A stretch of DNA of 64,000 bases from Sediminicola sp040566555 (lineage in GTDB: Bacteria; Bacteroidota; Bacteroidia; Flavobacteriales; Flavobacteriaceae): positions 161,181 through 225,180 of the forward strand of contig NZ_JBEWYP010000007.1 in assembly GCF_040566555.1 (NCBI RefSeq), given 5' to 3'. Below the pieces are notes generated by a model. That model made no database searches. It saw only the letters and a list, made by a program, of their open reading frames with translations, and was not told the DNA's origin. Position numbers and translations under genes: made by a program. Shown in pieces: positions 36,770 to 45,666 of this stretch (its first letter is position 1; every line of letters starts with the position of its first letter).

Positions 36770-37438
36770 TTTTTAAAGTTTGACCCTTTTCCATAGATTG
36801 GGATTTGATTTAAAACTATTCCCAAATCCTTACAGGCATGGTCAACATTTTGGTCCCTCCCTTACGGCAAAATATACGGATTTTATCATTTCATCCTCTG
36901 TAAGGAAGGAATGTTCTTGGTATTCTTTCTGATCTTCCCTTTCGGGTTCGCCATAATGTGAGTAGTAAAGATTATTTTCCTGATTTCTTTCGAGAACTCA
37001 AAGAATACCTTGAGCTCTTCACAATTGTCGCTTCAGTTCTTTATAACATAGGAATTATCTTCGTCCCATTTTCTGGGCAAAAACTTCCAGGGCCATCTAG
37101 GTGGCCTCTTGCTTGGGGGCGTTGCATTAAATGCACCATATCGCTCTTGCCCAACGCTACCTTTTTTTCGTTACTGTGCAGTCCAGCGGCATTTGGACCT
37201 TTTTGTTGATAACCTTGTAGTTCTCACGTACCTTGATAAGACGATGTCGTGTATCTTGATACGAAGATAGACAGGCTTCAAAGGCGTTGTTGCAGGGCAA
37301 CAATATCACCTGCTATTTCTGCGATAATCAAGTGGTAGTCAAGTTTACCTTCGAGCATTTTTTAATATAGAACTTTTAGATTTCCATGAGAAAACTGGTA
37401 GGCTCATCACCGATCTTGAACTGTTTAAAGTCATCATC
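36770..37438 (-). pseudogene. Decayed IS256-family transposase
   Basis: No intact reading frame, but translating the minus strand in all three frames gives, in the correct order, pieces of an IS256 (Mutator-type) transposase: DFKQFKIGDEPTSFLMEI near 37430, MLEGKLDYHL near 37360, DIVALQQR then PLKPVYLRIK near 37300, KVRENYKVINKK near 37230, then after a gap FFEFSKEIRKIIFTT near 36990, IRKNTKN, SVYFAVRE near 36880 and TMPVRIW near 36830. It contains several frameshifts and stops and is about half of the usual 1.2 kb, so internal deletions have occurred. No terminal inverted repeats were found. Its presence shows that this part of the locus was once a target for insertion. Confidence 0.8.
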
Positions 37439-37488
37439 GACAGATTAAACTACTTTTTCCTAAAGGGCAAAAAATAAAATTAAACAAA

Positions 37489-37519
37489 AAAATTGCGGAG
37501 GTCATACCCCCGCAATTTT
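37489..37519 (-). terminator. Rho-independent terminator of the pectate-lyase-like gene
   Basis: A perfect 10-bp stem, AAAATTGCGG (37489-37498) with CCGCAATTTT (37510-37519), around an 11-nt loop. On the minus strand it is followed by a T-rich tail and lies 48 nt after the stop of the lyase gene, so it ends that transcript. Confidence 0.8.
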
Positions 37520-37566
37520 CCTATGTACACATTTCATGAGATAGTCTCATAAGGCTCTATATCAAT

Positions 37567-39537
37567 TTACTGCAGGAGAGAATGTAAAAACACTTCCAAA
37601 TTGGTATAATCGGCGTTCAGATCTTTTCCTGTTGCTGTTTTAGATAGGTCTCCGAACGTAGCAATTTCCCAACTGTCTGCCATACCATCCTTATCTGTAT
37701 CATAATTATCTGGTCTTGATGTAGCTGTTTTTGATGGTACAGAAATATTACTTAAACCTCCCCCCCCTGTTGCATAGTCCGCTAATAACTGTTTGTCTAA
37801 AGCATCCCTGTGGATAGAGTTTCCAACGTTTGAATTAAATACTAGATTTTCTATTCCTCTCTGTGTACTTTCCCATGAAGATATTGAGCTACTTGTAATG
37901 ACTCTACTAGTTTTTAAGTATGCGCTTATACCAGAATCATAAGTTCCTGCTGGCATTGGGTTGACAAAATAATTATTTTCCACATACAAACCACCGTCGG
38001 TTTCAGTAGCATTAGGATTATTGGTCTTATTTGCCTGATAACTTATAACATTCCACCTTGGTGTAGTATTAGCAAATGCTTTATAAACATTACCTATAAG
38101 GTCAACCACGCTACCGTAAGCGATATTTGTTGCCCCTTGAAAACCATAAATAACATTATTAATCATCTCAGCATTTTCCTTATCCAAACCATATCCAAAG
38201 AATACACTTCTATCATTTTCATGGGAGAAGTAATTGCCGTATATGGTGGCGTTGTAGGCATAATCACCAATTAACATATTATAGGCGCTATTGCCTTTTC
38301 CTATCATAGAATTTTGTAATGTAAAATCTGTAACCCTTGTGGCGAAACTTGATCCTCCATTATATTCTATATTTTCATCCGTTGCATGTGAAAGGGTTAC
38401 GTGGTCAAGAATAATGTTCGATTGTACATAGCCGCCTGTCCCCCAATTCCGTACCCTTATAGCATCCTCCCCATCTCCGCTATTATTCGGTCTTATAGTT
38501 AGGTACCTTATAATTACATTTGACGTATATATATTTAGGCCGTGTCCGGTTATAGTAATGCCTGGAAAGGGCGCGGTTTGCCCAGCAATAGTTATGTTTT
38601 CCTCTGCTTTGTTTTGTGTAAAATTAGAACTTCCTAAAAGTAAAGGGGATTTTAGAACTATATTTCCGCCAACATCAAAAACAACAGTCCGAGTCCCTTT
38701 TGATTTTAAGGCATCCCTAAGACTCCCAGGGCCATTGTCATTAAGATTTGTGACGTGAATAACTTTACCACCGCGTCCGCCTGTAGCATTCTTTCCAAAA
38801 CCTACGGCAGTTGGAAATGCTTTTAATTCATAAGCAAAGGGCTCAGTAGAGGAGGTTTGGGAATCATTAGGATTTGCTTCTTCTTCCTGAGGTTCACCTT
38901 TTGTTGTTCTATATGTAACCGCTAATTTGGGACCCATTTTATTGGGATTTTCCTTAGAGGTAATAGAAAAATCATTACCATTCTCTTGTTCCAGAACAAG
39001 GCTGATTTTTTCATTGGTGATTAAATTTTTATTGATGACAATATTTTCGGTGACTCCTGTGTTGAATACTTTTGAAAATGCAGCTATTTCGCTGTCTTTA
39101 CCCGGAGCAGAAGTTGCAGATAATTTGTTTTCTGACCAATCATTATGGGTTCCCTTGAATATTTTAATTGTACCGTCTCCCGCATCACTGTCAATGGTGA
39201 GTTGTAGTTCAACATTTTCCAATTCGCCTTCAATAACACTTAGATCAAACATAAGATAACTGGTACGGTCATTGGTCTGTACTCTTATAATTTGATCGTC
39301 ATATCCTTTTCCCTCTTGAACATAAGCATCATTAATTGGCGAGAGCATTACCGTTTTGGAAACAAGACTATCTTTAGCTTCCTCATCAGCCGAACCATTC
39401 TCCAATTCAGTTGGGTTTTCTGGTAGAAGTATCGCTTCTGCAAATAAATCGGAGTCTTTTTCACAAGAAATTTGAAAGAAAACGACAAAAATAAGTAGGA
39501 TCAAAGATTTGATTTTCGTGGGGTGGGGCATCATCAT
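37567..39537 (-). CDS. Pectate-lyase-like surface lipoprotein with N-terminal DNRLRE-type domain
   Basis: 656-residue lipoprotein (lipobox FQISC near residue 25). Residues about 65-210 form a beta-rich domain of the DNRLRE/CBM96 type with PINDAYVQEGKGYDD, often found on alginate or pectin enzymes. The main domain (about 235-580) begins FPTAVGFGKNATGGRGGKV, continues with the right-handed beta-helix pattern (TNLNDNGPGSLRDAL, ITIAGQTAPFPGITI, VIIRYLTIRP, HVTLSHATDENIEY), and ends in a calcium-binding tail (DTDKDGMADSWEIA). This pattern marks bacterial pectate lyases cutting polygalacturonate. It has its own terminator and sits inside a polysaccharide biosynthesis locus, flanked by gene remnants. 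Lyase activity is inferred from fold only. Confidence 0.85.
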   Translation of the reverse strand: MMMPHPTKIKSLILLIFVVFFQISCEKDSDLFAEAILLPENPTELENGSADEEAKDSLVSKTVMLSPINDAYVQEGKGYDDQIIRVQTNDRTSYLMFDLSVIEGELENVELQLTIDSDAGDGTIKIFKGTHNDWSENKLSATSAPGKDSEIAAFSKVFNTGVTENIVINKNLITNEKISLVLEQENGNDFSITSKENPNKMGPKLAVTYRTTKGEPQEEEANPNDSQTSSTEPFAYELKAFPTAVGFGKNATGGRGGKVIHVTNLNDNGPGSLRDALKSKGTRTVVFDVGGNIVLKSPLLLGSSNFTQNKAEENITIAGQTAPFPGITITGHGLNIYTSNVIIRYLTIRPNNSGDGEDAIRVRNWGTGGYVQSNIILDHVTLSHATDENIEYNGGSSFATRVTDFTLQNSMIGKGNSAYNMLIGDYAYNATIYGNYFSHENDRSVFFGYGLDKENAEMINNVIYGFQGATNIAYGSVVDLIGNVYKAFANTTPRWNVISYQANKTNNPNATETDGGLYVENNYFVNPMPAGTYDSGISAYLKTSRVITSSSISSWESTQRGIENLVFNSNVGNSIHRDALDKQLLADYATGGGGLSNISVPSKTATSRPDNYDTDKDGMADSWEIATFGDLSKTATGKDLNADYTNLEVFLHSLLQ

Positions 39538-39969
39538 AAACTAGGTTAAAGGGTTAACAGTAAAACTATTTGGGTGAAACAATATTACTTTATATTTTGA
39601 AATTATCGTTAAAAGGCCAGTTATTTTCGATGAAATACAGTTCTTTTTAACAGAAATAAAAGTTATGTAATAGCTTCTCACTCTTTAGGTTATAGTTTTA
39701 CCTTTTTCTTTTGAGGTATTTTTTTAATCGTTAGAGCAACTTTTGCCCAACAGAGGGTTTTACGTTTATAAAGAAGGTATTGGATCTGAGAGATGTCGTT
39801 TTTAACGTTTTGTTAACTAAAAAATCGATAAACTGCACAAATATTTGTTGTACTTCGAGTTTTAGAGTAATCTAGGAAATTAGAACAAACGTATATAAGG
39901 TTTGATCGAAAAGTGGGAGCGTGAAAATAAATGATACTTCTGAAATCTAAAATCTAAAAGTGGTAAAGA
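39538..39969. other. Gene-free AT-rich gap upstream of the lyase gene
   Basis: 432 nt with no coding pattern I can recognise. It contains TACGTTTG on the minus strand (39886-39893), a match to the Bacteroidota -7 box, and the perfect palindrome ACAAATATTTGT (39837-39848). Either could regulate the pectate-lyase-like gene, but both are weak on their own. Confidence 0.4.
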
Positions 39970-40184
39970 CTAAAGCTGTCCGTTGTTCGGAAAGGTAAGA
40001 ACACCCATTACATCATTAATTATTCCGTTTTCTGTTAAGAATAAGGCCATATCTTCGACTAAAAACTGTTCATGAGCAACAGTTAATACAATTGCATTAA
40101 ATTTTTTTTTGGTATATTTTTAAGGGCAAGTATACCATGCTCTTTTAGTACATCTTCTAATGTGTCGGCAAAGGCATCTATTTT
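39970..40184 (-). pseudogene. Remnant of a UDP-sugar dehydrogenase C terminus, frameshifted
   Basis: Translation of the minus strand gives DTLEDVLKEHGILALKNIP, then, in a second frame, KKKFNAIVLTVAHEQFL and MALFLTENGIINDVMGVL, ending in TAG. This matches in order the C terminus of the intact dehydrogenase at 44368-45648 (KKYDAVVLTVAHKEFL, LSENGVLYDVKGIV). The two frames meet at a run of nine A (40102-40110 as T on the plus strand), where a one-base slip would explain the break. Only about 70 residues remain out of over 420; nothing upstream was recognised. It is a relic of a second copy in an ancestral cluster. Confidence 0.75.
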
Positions 40185-40642
40185 CTTATAATATTGATAA
40201 TATTATTTTAAAGCATTGGAAAGCGCGCAATAGAATTGATGAATTAATTGGTACGGAATAATATTTTAGACTTAAATAAGTAAAAAGGTAGCATTACAAA
40301 AAGGTGTCGCCAATGCATTTAGGAATTAAATAAAGGGACCAAATTTTTATTATTGCACAACTAATAGTAATATGAAGAAGTAATAAAAAAGTAGCTAGAA
40401 GAACCAAGGGCATACAAAATATACTGAGTTACACCGAAAATGAACTCAAATTATTTTAGTACTACTTTGACTCTGCCTCGCGATAGTTCATTAATTAATT
40501 TCTTCATTTTAAAGGAGTTTGGGATCTAGTAATGATTTGATTAAATTGACTTTTATCAATGATTAACATTATTTCTTTTGTTAAATACAGTAGCAAGCAA
40601 AAACAGTTCAAAGAAGTTATTTTCGTTGTTTTTATTGGGCGC
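40185..40642. other. Gene-free AT-rich stretch between two gene remnants
   Basis: 458 nt with stops in all frames. Short stretches in two plus-strand frames look faintly coding, but I could not assign them to a family. It is probably decayed gene matter like its neighbours. Confidence 0.4.
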
Positions 40643-41764
40643 TTATTTTAATTCACTCCATATTTGATTTAAACTCCATTCTGAAATTTTACGCTCCGTA
40701 TGTATAGTATCAGAAAGTACTTGAAATCTGTCATTTTCGAATTCTTTAACCAAATTGGATATAAATGTATCGTATTGTAAATAACCATCACTGACATAAC
40801 AACAAGGGTCGTATTTATTCAAAATTTGGGTTTGTGAACGATTTTCCCCTGAAGCTCCAAAAATATATAAATTCAAATAGTTTATTTTGGTGGATACCTC
40901 GGGAAATGTTTGTTAGAAATCTCCATAGTTCCTGGATTGTTCTTGGTAACGGAGAAACATAGGTGATGTTCTGGCTACAAGAAAACTGGTTTTAATCCTC
41001 GTATCCATGGTCGCAGCCAAGGTGGTCGTCCAGCGCCCGCCGCCTACACCTACCATGGTTATATCCTTAAATTTTTTACCATCAGCATAATTGAGCATGG
41101 TGATTACTGGAGCAATAAAGTATTACAGTGGGTGGTCTAAATACTTAAACTCCTCATGATTGGATAATTGAATTTTCCGGATTTTTGGTATTTCTACTAC
41201 TGGCCAATTGTTTCCACCTTTTAAGAGCATAGAAAATGCGCACATTGTGAAGCCTTTATCTACTAAATAAGCAATGGTCTTTATTCTGATTAGAAAACCC
41301 CCGTCATGACCTTGATGATATAACACTAATCAGTTGTTTCCTTCTTTTGGATGAAAGAAATAACCAATGGATGGGATATTATATTTTTGAGTGATTTGAG
41401 ACTTTTCTAATCGATTTATATTGGCGAGGTCCTTAAAGGAATTATCCTTTACAGTGAATATGGTATCATATTTCAATTCCATAAAGTTTTATTCACCGAA
41501 TAATAATAATAATAATAATACCTTTAACACAGTCCGCTAAGAATCACTGTTTGCCGCTGTTACAGAAACCAGCATTTCTAGGTCTTTTTAGTCATAAGCA
41601 ACATTCTCTAGGGCATTTTCAAGTTGTATTTCTGTATTATCTTACATGCCTTTAAGTAATCTGTAAAGGAATACTTGGTTTTTGCCTATTAATATACCAT
41701 ACAATAAAGCCATAAGAATTAATATAATGATCATTACTAAGCGTAATATTGATCTTGTACTCAT
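40643..41764 (-). pseudogene. Decayed alpha/beta-hydrolase-like gene with seven in-frame stops
   Basis: One continuous reading frame of 374 codons (ATG at 41762-41764, final TAA at 40643-40645) contains stops at codons 41, 59, 76, 92, 145, 214 and 284, yet no frameshift: protein-like sequence continues in the same frame on both sides of each stop. The N terminus is a membrane anchor (LRLVMIIILILMALLYG). Later segments read NIPSIGYFFHPKEGNN, LYHQGHDGGFLI, MVGVGGGRWTTTLAA, NYGDF then QTFPEVSTKINYLNLYIFG, and HTERKISEWSLNQIW. The expected nucleophile elbow GxSGGG reads GVGGGR, so the catalytic Ser is also lost. A (AAT)n run at 41499-41520 encodes a Leu string. Original function: probably an exported esterase-like hydrolase of the polysaccharide locus. 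Confidence 0.75.
41499..41520. repeat. AAT trinucleotide microsatellite, about seven copies
   Basis: A 22-nt run of AAT units inside the decayed hydrolase frame, where on the minus strand it encodes a string of Leu (TTA). Copy-number change here would not shift the frame. Confidence 0.9.
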
Positions 41765-41828
41765 TTTATTAATTTTTTTGGCAATTTAGAAAGTAAAACA
41801 TTTTGGATGAATAGTAAAAAAGGGTACT

Positions 41829-42728
41829 TCAACGAGCTATTAATTTGAGTAACGCTTTTTTAGGAGCACACCATAAGAAAATTAGCCAGGCACTTAATAA
41901 TTTATTTCCCTTTAGCTTTAACTGCTTGTCTTTATAATAAAGGGAAGATCTAGTGTAATCGAAAGCGATATCCCTATAATGGCCTGTGAAGAGAATTTCT
42001 TTTAAATTGCTTTTTTTAAGATGATAGTATGCCGTATAGTAATTCACTTTTTGAACATCTTTATATGATTTTTTTTTATGGATGAGGCCATCTTCCGAAA
42101 GCCAATACCGCCTATGGATCATATTTACACATAAAAAGTCATATTGGGTATTAATATTATTCCAAGTGGCTGATTCACTAATAAAGGAATTGAAATGCAC
42201 GTACATTTTAAATTCTCTTAAAACAGCGGTACGCCAACAATGCCATTTTTCACCTATAATGGGCTGCTTCCTGTCCAATACCCGTTCCTTAAAACCTACC
42301 TGCCAAAAATTTTTGGGCCATGGTTCACCCACTAAATTACCTATCTCGTCTTGTACCAATGTCCATACTGCCCCAATTTTATTGGCATTTTCTGTAGTTT
42401 CTATACCTTCCCAAATAATTTTTAGGTCTGCCAAGGTATTTGCGTCAAAGGTGTCATCACTATCAGCTATAATGGTATACGGGTGATTACAAAGAGCCAA
42501 ACCTTCATTTACGGCATAAGATTTTCCTTGGTTTTTGGACATTTTATGGTAGATAATATCAAAGTTGCTTTTACTTTTCCAGCCATTAACAATTTCTTCG
42601 GTATCGTCCGAACTACCATCGTCAGAAATAATCCATTCGAAATCGGTATATGTTTGATTCAATAAGGACTTATATACTCTTGGTAGTTCTTTGACCCTAT
42701 TATAAGTTGGTGTAAGAATACTAAACAT
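41829..42728 (-). CDS. Family 2 glycosyltransferase
   Basis: 299-residue GT-A transferase: FSILTPTYNRVKELPRVYKSLL, ISDDGSSDDT, KNQGKSYAVNEGLAL and the metal-binding IADSDDTF, followed by an acceptor region with WHCWRTAVLREF. It resembles capsule and exopolysaccharide GT2 enzymes. It begins 6 nt after the flippase gene, so the two are co-transcribed, and lies at the edge of the eroded segment whose first remnant starts 65 nt on. Unlike its neighbour remnants it is intact. Sugar specificity unknown. Confidence 0.9.
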   Translation of the reverse strand: MFSILTPTYNRVKELPRVYKSLLNQTYTDFEWIISDDGSSDDTEEIVNGWKSKSNFDIIYHKMSKNQGKSYAVNEGLALCNHPYTIIADSDDTFDANTLADLKIIWEGIETTENANKIGAVWTLVQDEIGNLVGEPWPKNFWQVGFKERVLDRKQPIIGEKWHCWRTAVLREFKMYVHFNSFISESATWNNINTQYDFLCVNMIHRRYWLSEDGLIHKKKSYKDVQKVNYYTAYYHLKKSNLKEILFTGHYRDIAFDYTRSSLYYKDKQLKLKGNKLLSAWLIFLWCAPKKALLKLIAR

Positions 42729-42734
42729 ATGTTG

Positions 42735-44267
42735 TTATTTTAAAATAGATGATTTTAATCGTTTCACAAGATCCCTGCAATAAGAGTTACTGGCATAAAG
42801 TAAAAAACCATAGCTAACTGCGCTAATTAAACTCACCAATAAAACGTTCAAAATCCATTGATAAAAATTAATGGGTTTTGTAATTATATTGGACAAAATA
42901 AAATGCGTAATTATCAGACTAACTACATAAGTGAGGAGTAGTTTCAAAACTCCTAATACATAGGTCATGTGGCTACTTTTAAAACCCCATTTATATACAT
43001 AATAGGGTCTCCATAATCCCTCTATGCTAAGTACGCTACAGAAAGTACCAATCAATAGGCCTACTATACCTAATTGTTGTACTAAAATTATAGAGAGCGT
43101 TAGATTAATTATACTTTTTACAATTGGTGCCCAAACGTCATCGTAAAGGCCATAAGCCTGTTTAAAAACTTCGGTAGGCTGCACCACTTGTCGCAGGAAA
43201 AAGATGGCTGCAAAAACAATCACCGTATTTTCTGATAGCATGTATTTTTGGCCCAACCACAGGCCAATGAACGGGTTGATCAGATAAAAAATATTAATAG
43301 CGCCGAACCCTCCAATAAAATAGCGTAGGACCATCATTTCCCAAAACACTTGTTTAATGTTGTCAGGTTTATTTTCTGCTACCAAATTGCCAACACTAGC
43401 ATTAGAACCGGCAAACGCCTTTGTGACCAAGGTGCCCAAATTTACCAAAACCATTTGGTAGTTGGCAAAATAAGCTACCAATTCTGCGCTCAAGAAAAAG
43501 AAAATAAGAATATTATCCAGGCCACCGGCAAAAAATTCCCCTATTTTGTGAATACTTATTTGCTTAATCTTTTTCACCAACATGGTATAACTCTCAAACT
43601 TACGCTCATCTTTACTAAGCTTTTTTGAAAGTAAAAGCCAGGGGTATTCCGTGAAAATTTTTTTCCGAATAAGTATGGTGTACAAAAGCCCGGATAATAC
43701 CTCCAAAGAAATCCATAAAACAAAGCTTTGCAAATAATAGACTGAGAATGCCTGCAATACAATCTTGGAAATATTGAAAGATTGATAATACTTTGCTACT
43801 ATATAATCTTTCTGATCGGCTTGTAGGAGAATAACATGATAATTAAAAAAATATCCTAGTAAAGAGGCAGATAGTAATCCAAAGAAGGTCAAGTAAACCA
43901 ACCATAAATTTATTTCCACGTCCTTGAAGATTAATGGAAAAAAGAGAGAGAGTATGAAGCTGCCCACCAATATGAACAAGCCTATTTTCTTATAGATATG
44001 TCCAAAAAAATTAATAATGTGGTTAATCTCCTTATGATTCCCTTGGTGCAAGGGTTTGTATAAGGTATAACCAATGGCAGTGCCAATACCCAAATCTGCA
44101 AGATTAATAAAGGTTAGAAAACTACCTAAGGTAGAAACTATACCCATATATTCATCACCTAAGCCATCCAGAAAAATTTTTCGGGAGATAAATTGCGAAG
44201 TAATAAATAGGAAGTGGAAAAATAAACCAACCTTTGCGTTCCTAATGGTATTGGCCAATCTAGACAT
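42735..44267 (-). CDS. Polysaccharide flippase (Wzx-like, MATE/MOP superfamily)
   Basis: 510-residue polytopic membrane protein with about 12 to 14 hydrophobic helices and a short charged N terminus (MSRLANTIRNAKVGLFFHF). It matches the oligosaccharide flippase/polysaccharide biosynthesis pattern: FLTFINLADLGIGTAIGYTLYKPL near residues 50-75, and GGLDNILIFFFLSAELVAYFANYQMV around residue 245. It should move undecaprenyl-linked repeat units across the inner membrane before polymerisation by the Wzy-like protein. It ends 6 nt before the GT2 gene. Only one Wzx candidate was seen, so the locus is a classical Wzx/Wzy system. Confidence 0.9.
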   Translation of the reverse strand: MSRLANTIRNAKVGLFFHFLFITSQFISRKIFLDGLGDEYMGIVSTLGSFLTFINLADLGIGTAIGYTLYKPLHQGNHKEINHIINFFGHIYKKIGLFILVGSFILSLFFPLIFKDVEINLWLVYLTFFGLLSASLLGYFFNYHVILLQADQKDYIVAKYYQSFNISKIVLQAFSVYYLQSFVLWISLEVLSGLLYTILIRKKIFTEYPWLLLSKKLSKDERKFESYTMLVKKIKQISIHKIGEFFAGGLDNILIFFFLSAELVAYFANYQMVLVNLGTLVTKAFAGSNASVGNLVAENKPDNIKQVFWEMMVLRYFIGGFGAINIFYLINPFIGLWLGQKYMLSENTVIVFAAIFFLRQVVQPTEVFKQAYGLYDDVWAPIVKSIINLTLSIILVQQLGIVGLLIGTFCSVLSIEGLWRPYYVYKWGFKSSHMTYVLGVLKLLLTYVVSLIITHFILSNIITKPINFYQWILNVLLVSLISAVSYGFLLYASNSYCRDLVKRLKSSILK

Positions 44268-44367
44268 ATGATTGTCTTAAAAATAATTGTTGTTCGATAG
44301 GGCGTACGTAATCATCGTTTGGAACATTATTTGGACGTAATTTATGTATTATCATTTTAGGCAAACC

Positions 44368-45648
44368 TTACAAACGTGCATCCACCCGCTCTTTTACAAT
44401 CCCCTTTACGTCATATAGCACCCCGTTCTCCGAGAGCATGTCTCTAAGTCCCATTTTAAGGAATTCCTTATGTGCAACAGTTAAAACAACCGCATCATAT
44501 TTTTTTGTAGGCGTTTCTTTGGTAGTATCTAAATTATATTCATGTTTAACTTCCTTCGGCGAAGCCCAAGGATCATATACTGTCACCTCTGCACCATAAC
44601 TCAATAAGTTGTTTATTACATCAACGGCCTTGGTGTTCCGAACGTCAGGACAGTTTTCCTTAAATGTGATACCCAATACCAGTATTTTAGATCCTTTCAC
44701 TTTAATGTCCCTTTGAACCATTAGTTTTACAACTTCTGAAGCGACATATTTGCCCATCCCATCATTCATGCGTCTCCCGGTCAGTATAATCTCAGGGTGA
44801 TACCCATACTCTTGTGCTTTTTGTGCCAAGTAATAAGGGTCCACACCAATACAATGTCCGCCTACAAGGCCTGGTTTAAAAGGTAGGAAATTCCATTTGG
44901 TGCCTGCAGCTTCCAATACTTCATGGGTGTCAATGTCCATAAGGTTAAATATCTTGGCCAATTCGTTTACAAAGGCAATGTTGATATCGCGTTGTGAATT
45001 TTCTATGACCTTTGCCGCTTCTGCCACTTTAATACTGGGGGCTAAATGTGTACCTGCCGAAATAATGGAGGCGTATAAATCGTTTACTCTCTTCCCAATT
45101 TCTGGAGTGGAGCCAGAGGTTACCTTCAGAATCTTCTCTACGGTATGTTCCTTGTCGCCCGGGTTGATCCGTTCCGGAGAGTAACCAGCAAAAAAATCCT
45201 GATTAAATTTAAGGCCACTTATCCGTTCCAGCACAGGTACGCATTCATCTTCGGTGGCCCCAGGGTATACAGTAGATTCATAGACTACTATGTCTCCTTT
45301 CTTCAAAACCTTGCCTACGGTCTCACTGGCCTTGTATAGCGGCGTTAGAATAGGCCTATTGGTAGAATCCACTGGGGTGGGCACAGTTACTATATAATAA
45401 GTGCAATCTGCTATATCATCCATGTTATCGGTACAAAACAGACCGGTGTTCATCTGTGGCGTTTCACATAAAACAGCTTGTAATACTTCGTCTTCCACTT
45501 CCAGGGTGCTATCTGTCCCTGTCTTCAGTTCTTTAATCCTATCTTGGTTAATATCAAAGCCTATGGTTGCGTATTTGGTTGCGAACAAACGGGCCAAGGG
45601 AAGGCCTACATAGCCCAACCCTATTACTGCAATCTTAATTTTATTCAT
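44368..45648 (-). CDS. UDP-N-acetyl-hexosamine 6-dehydrogenase (WbpO/TviB-like)
   Basis: 426-residue nucleotide-sugar dehydrogenase that oxidises C6 of a UDP-HexNAc to the uronic acid with two NAD+. It shows the Rossmann GLGYVGLPLA, PTPVDSTNRP, YESTVYPGATE, YSPERINPGD and the catalytic Cys266 in GGHCIGVDPYYLAQKAQEYG. This last motif is characteristic of the TviB/WbpO group and not of the UGDH in the same locus. The partner epimerase lies 18 nt upstream. Together they should make UDP-GalNAcA from UDP-GlcNAc. A decayed relative is at 39970-40184. Confidence 0.9.
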   Translation of the reverse strand: MNKIKIAVIGLGYVGLPLARLFATKYATIGFDINQDRIKELKTGTDSTLEVEDEVLQAVLCETPQMNTGLFCTDNMDDIADCTYYIVTVPTPVDSTNRPILTPLYKASETVGKVLKKGDIVVYESTVYPGATEDECVPVLERISGLKFNQDFFAGYSPERINPGDKEHTVEKILKVTSGSTPEIGKRVNDLYASIISAGTHLAPSIKVAEAAKVIENSQRDINIAFVNELAKIFNLMDIDTHEVLEAAGTKWNFLPFKPGLVGGHCIGVDPYYLAQKAQEYGYHPEIILTGRRMNDGMGKYVASEVVKLMVQRDIKVKGSKILVLGITFKENCPDVRNTKAVDVINNLLSYGAEVTVYDPWASPKEVKHEYNLDTTKETPTKKYDAVVLTVAHKEFLKMGLRDMLSENGVLYDVKGIVKERVDARL

Positions 45649-45666
45649 TTTCTTAATTTATATATA

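Noticed and set aside
36958..37209. Plus-strand open frame of 83 residues
   Set aside because: It lies opposite the IS256 remnant and has no recognisable domain or start signal.
40643..41326. Three separate small genes in a row on the minus strand
   Set aside because: They are in the same frame and joined by stop codons only; together they read as one hydrolase-like protein, so they are one broken gene.
40643..41764. Stop-codon readthrough or recoding in the hydrolase frame
   Set aside because: Three kinds of stop (TAA, TAG, TGA) are used and the catalytic Ser is lost, so decay is simpler than recoding; neighbours use normal code.
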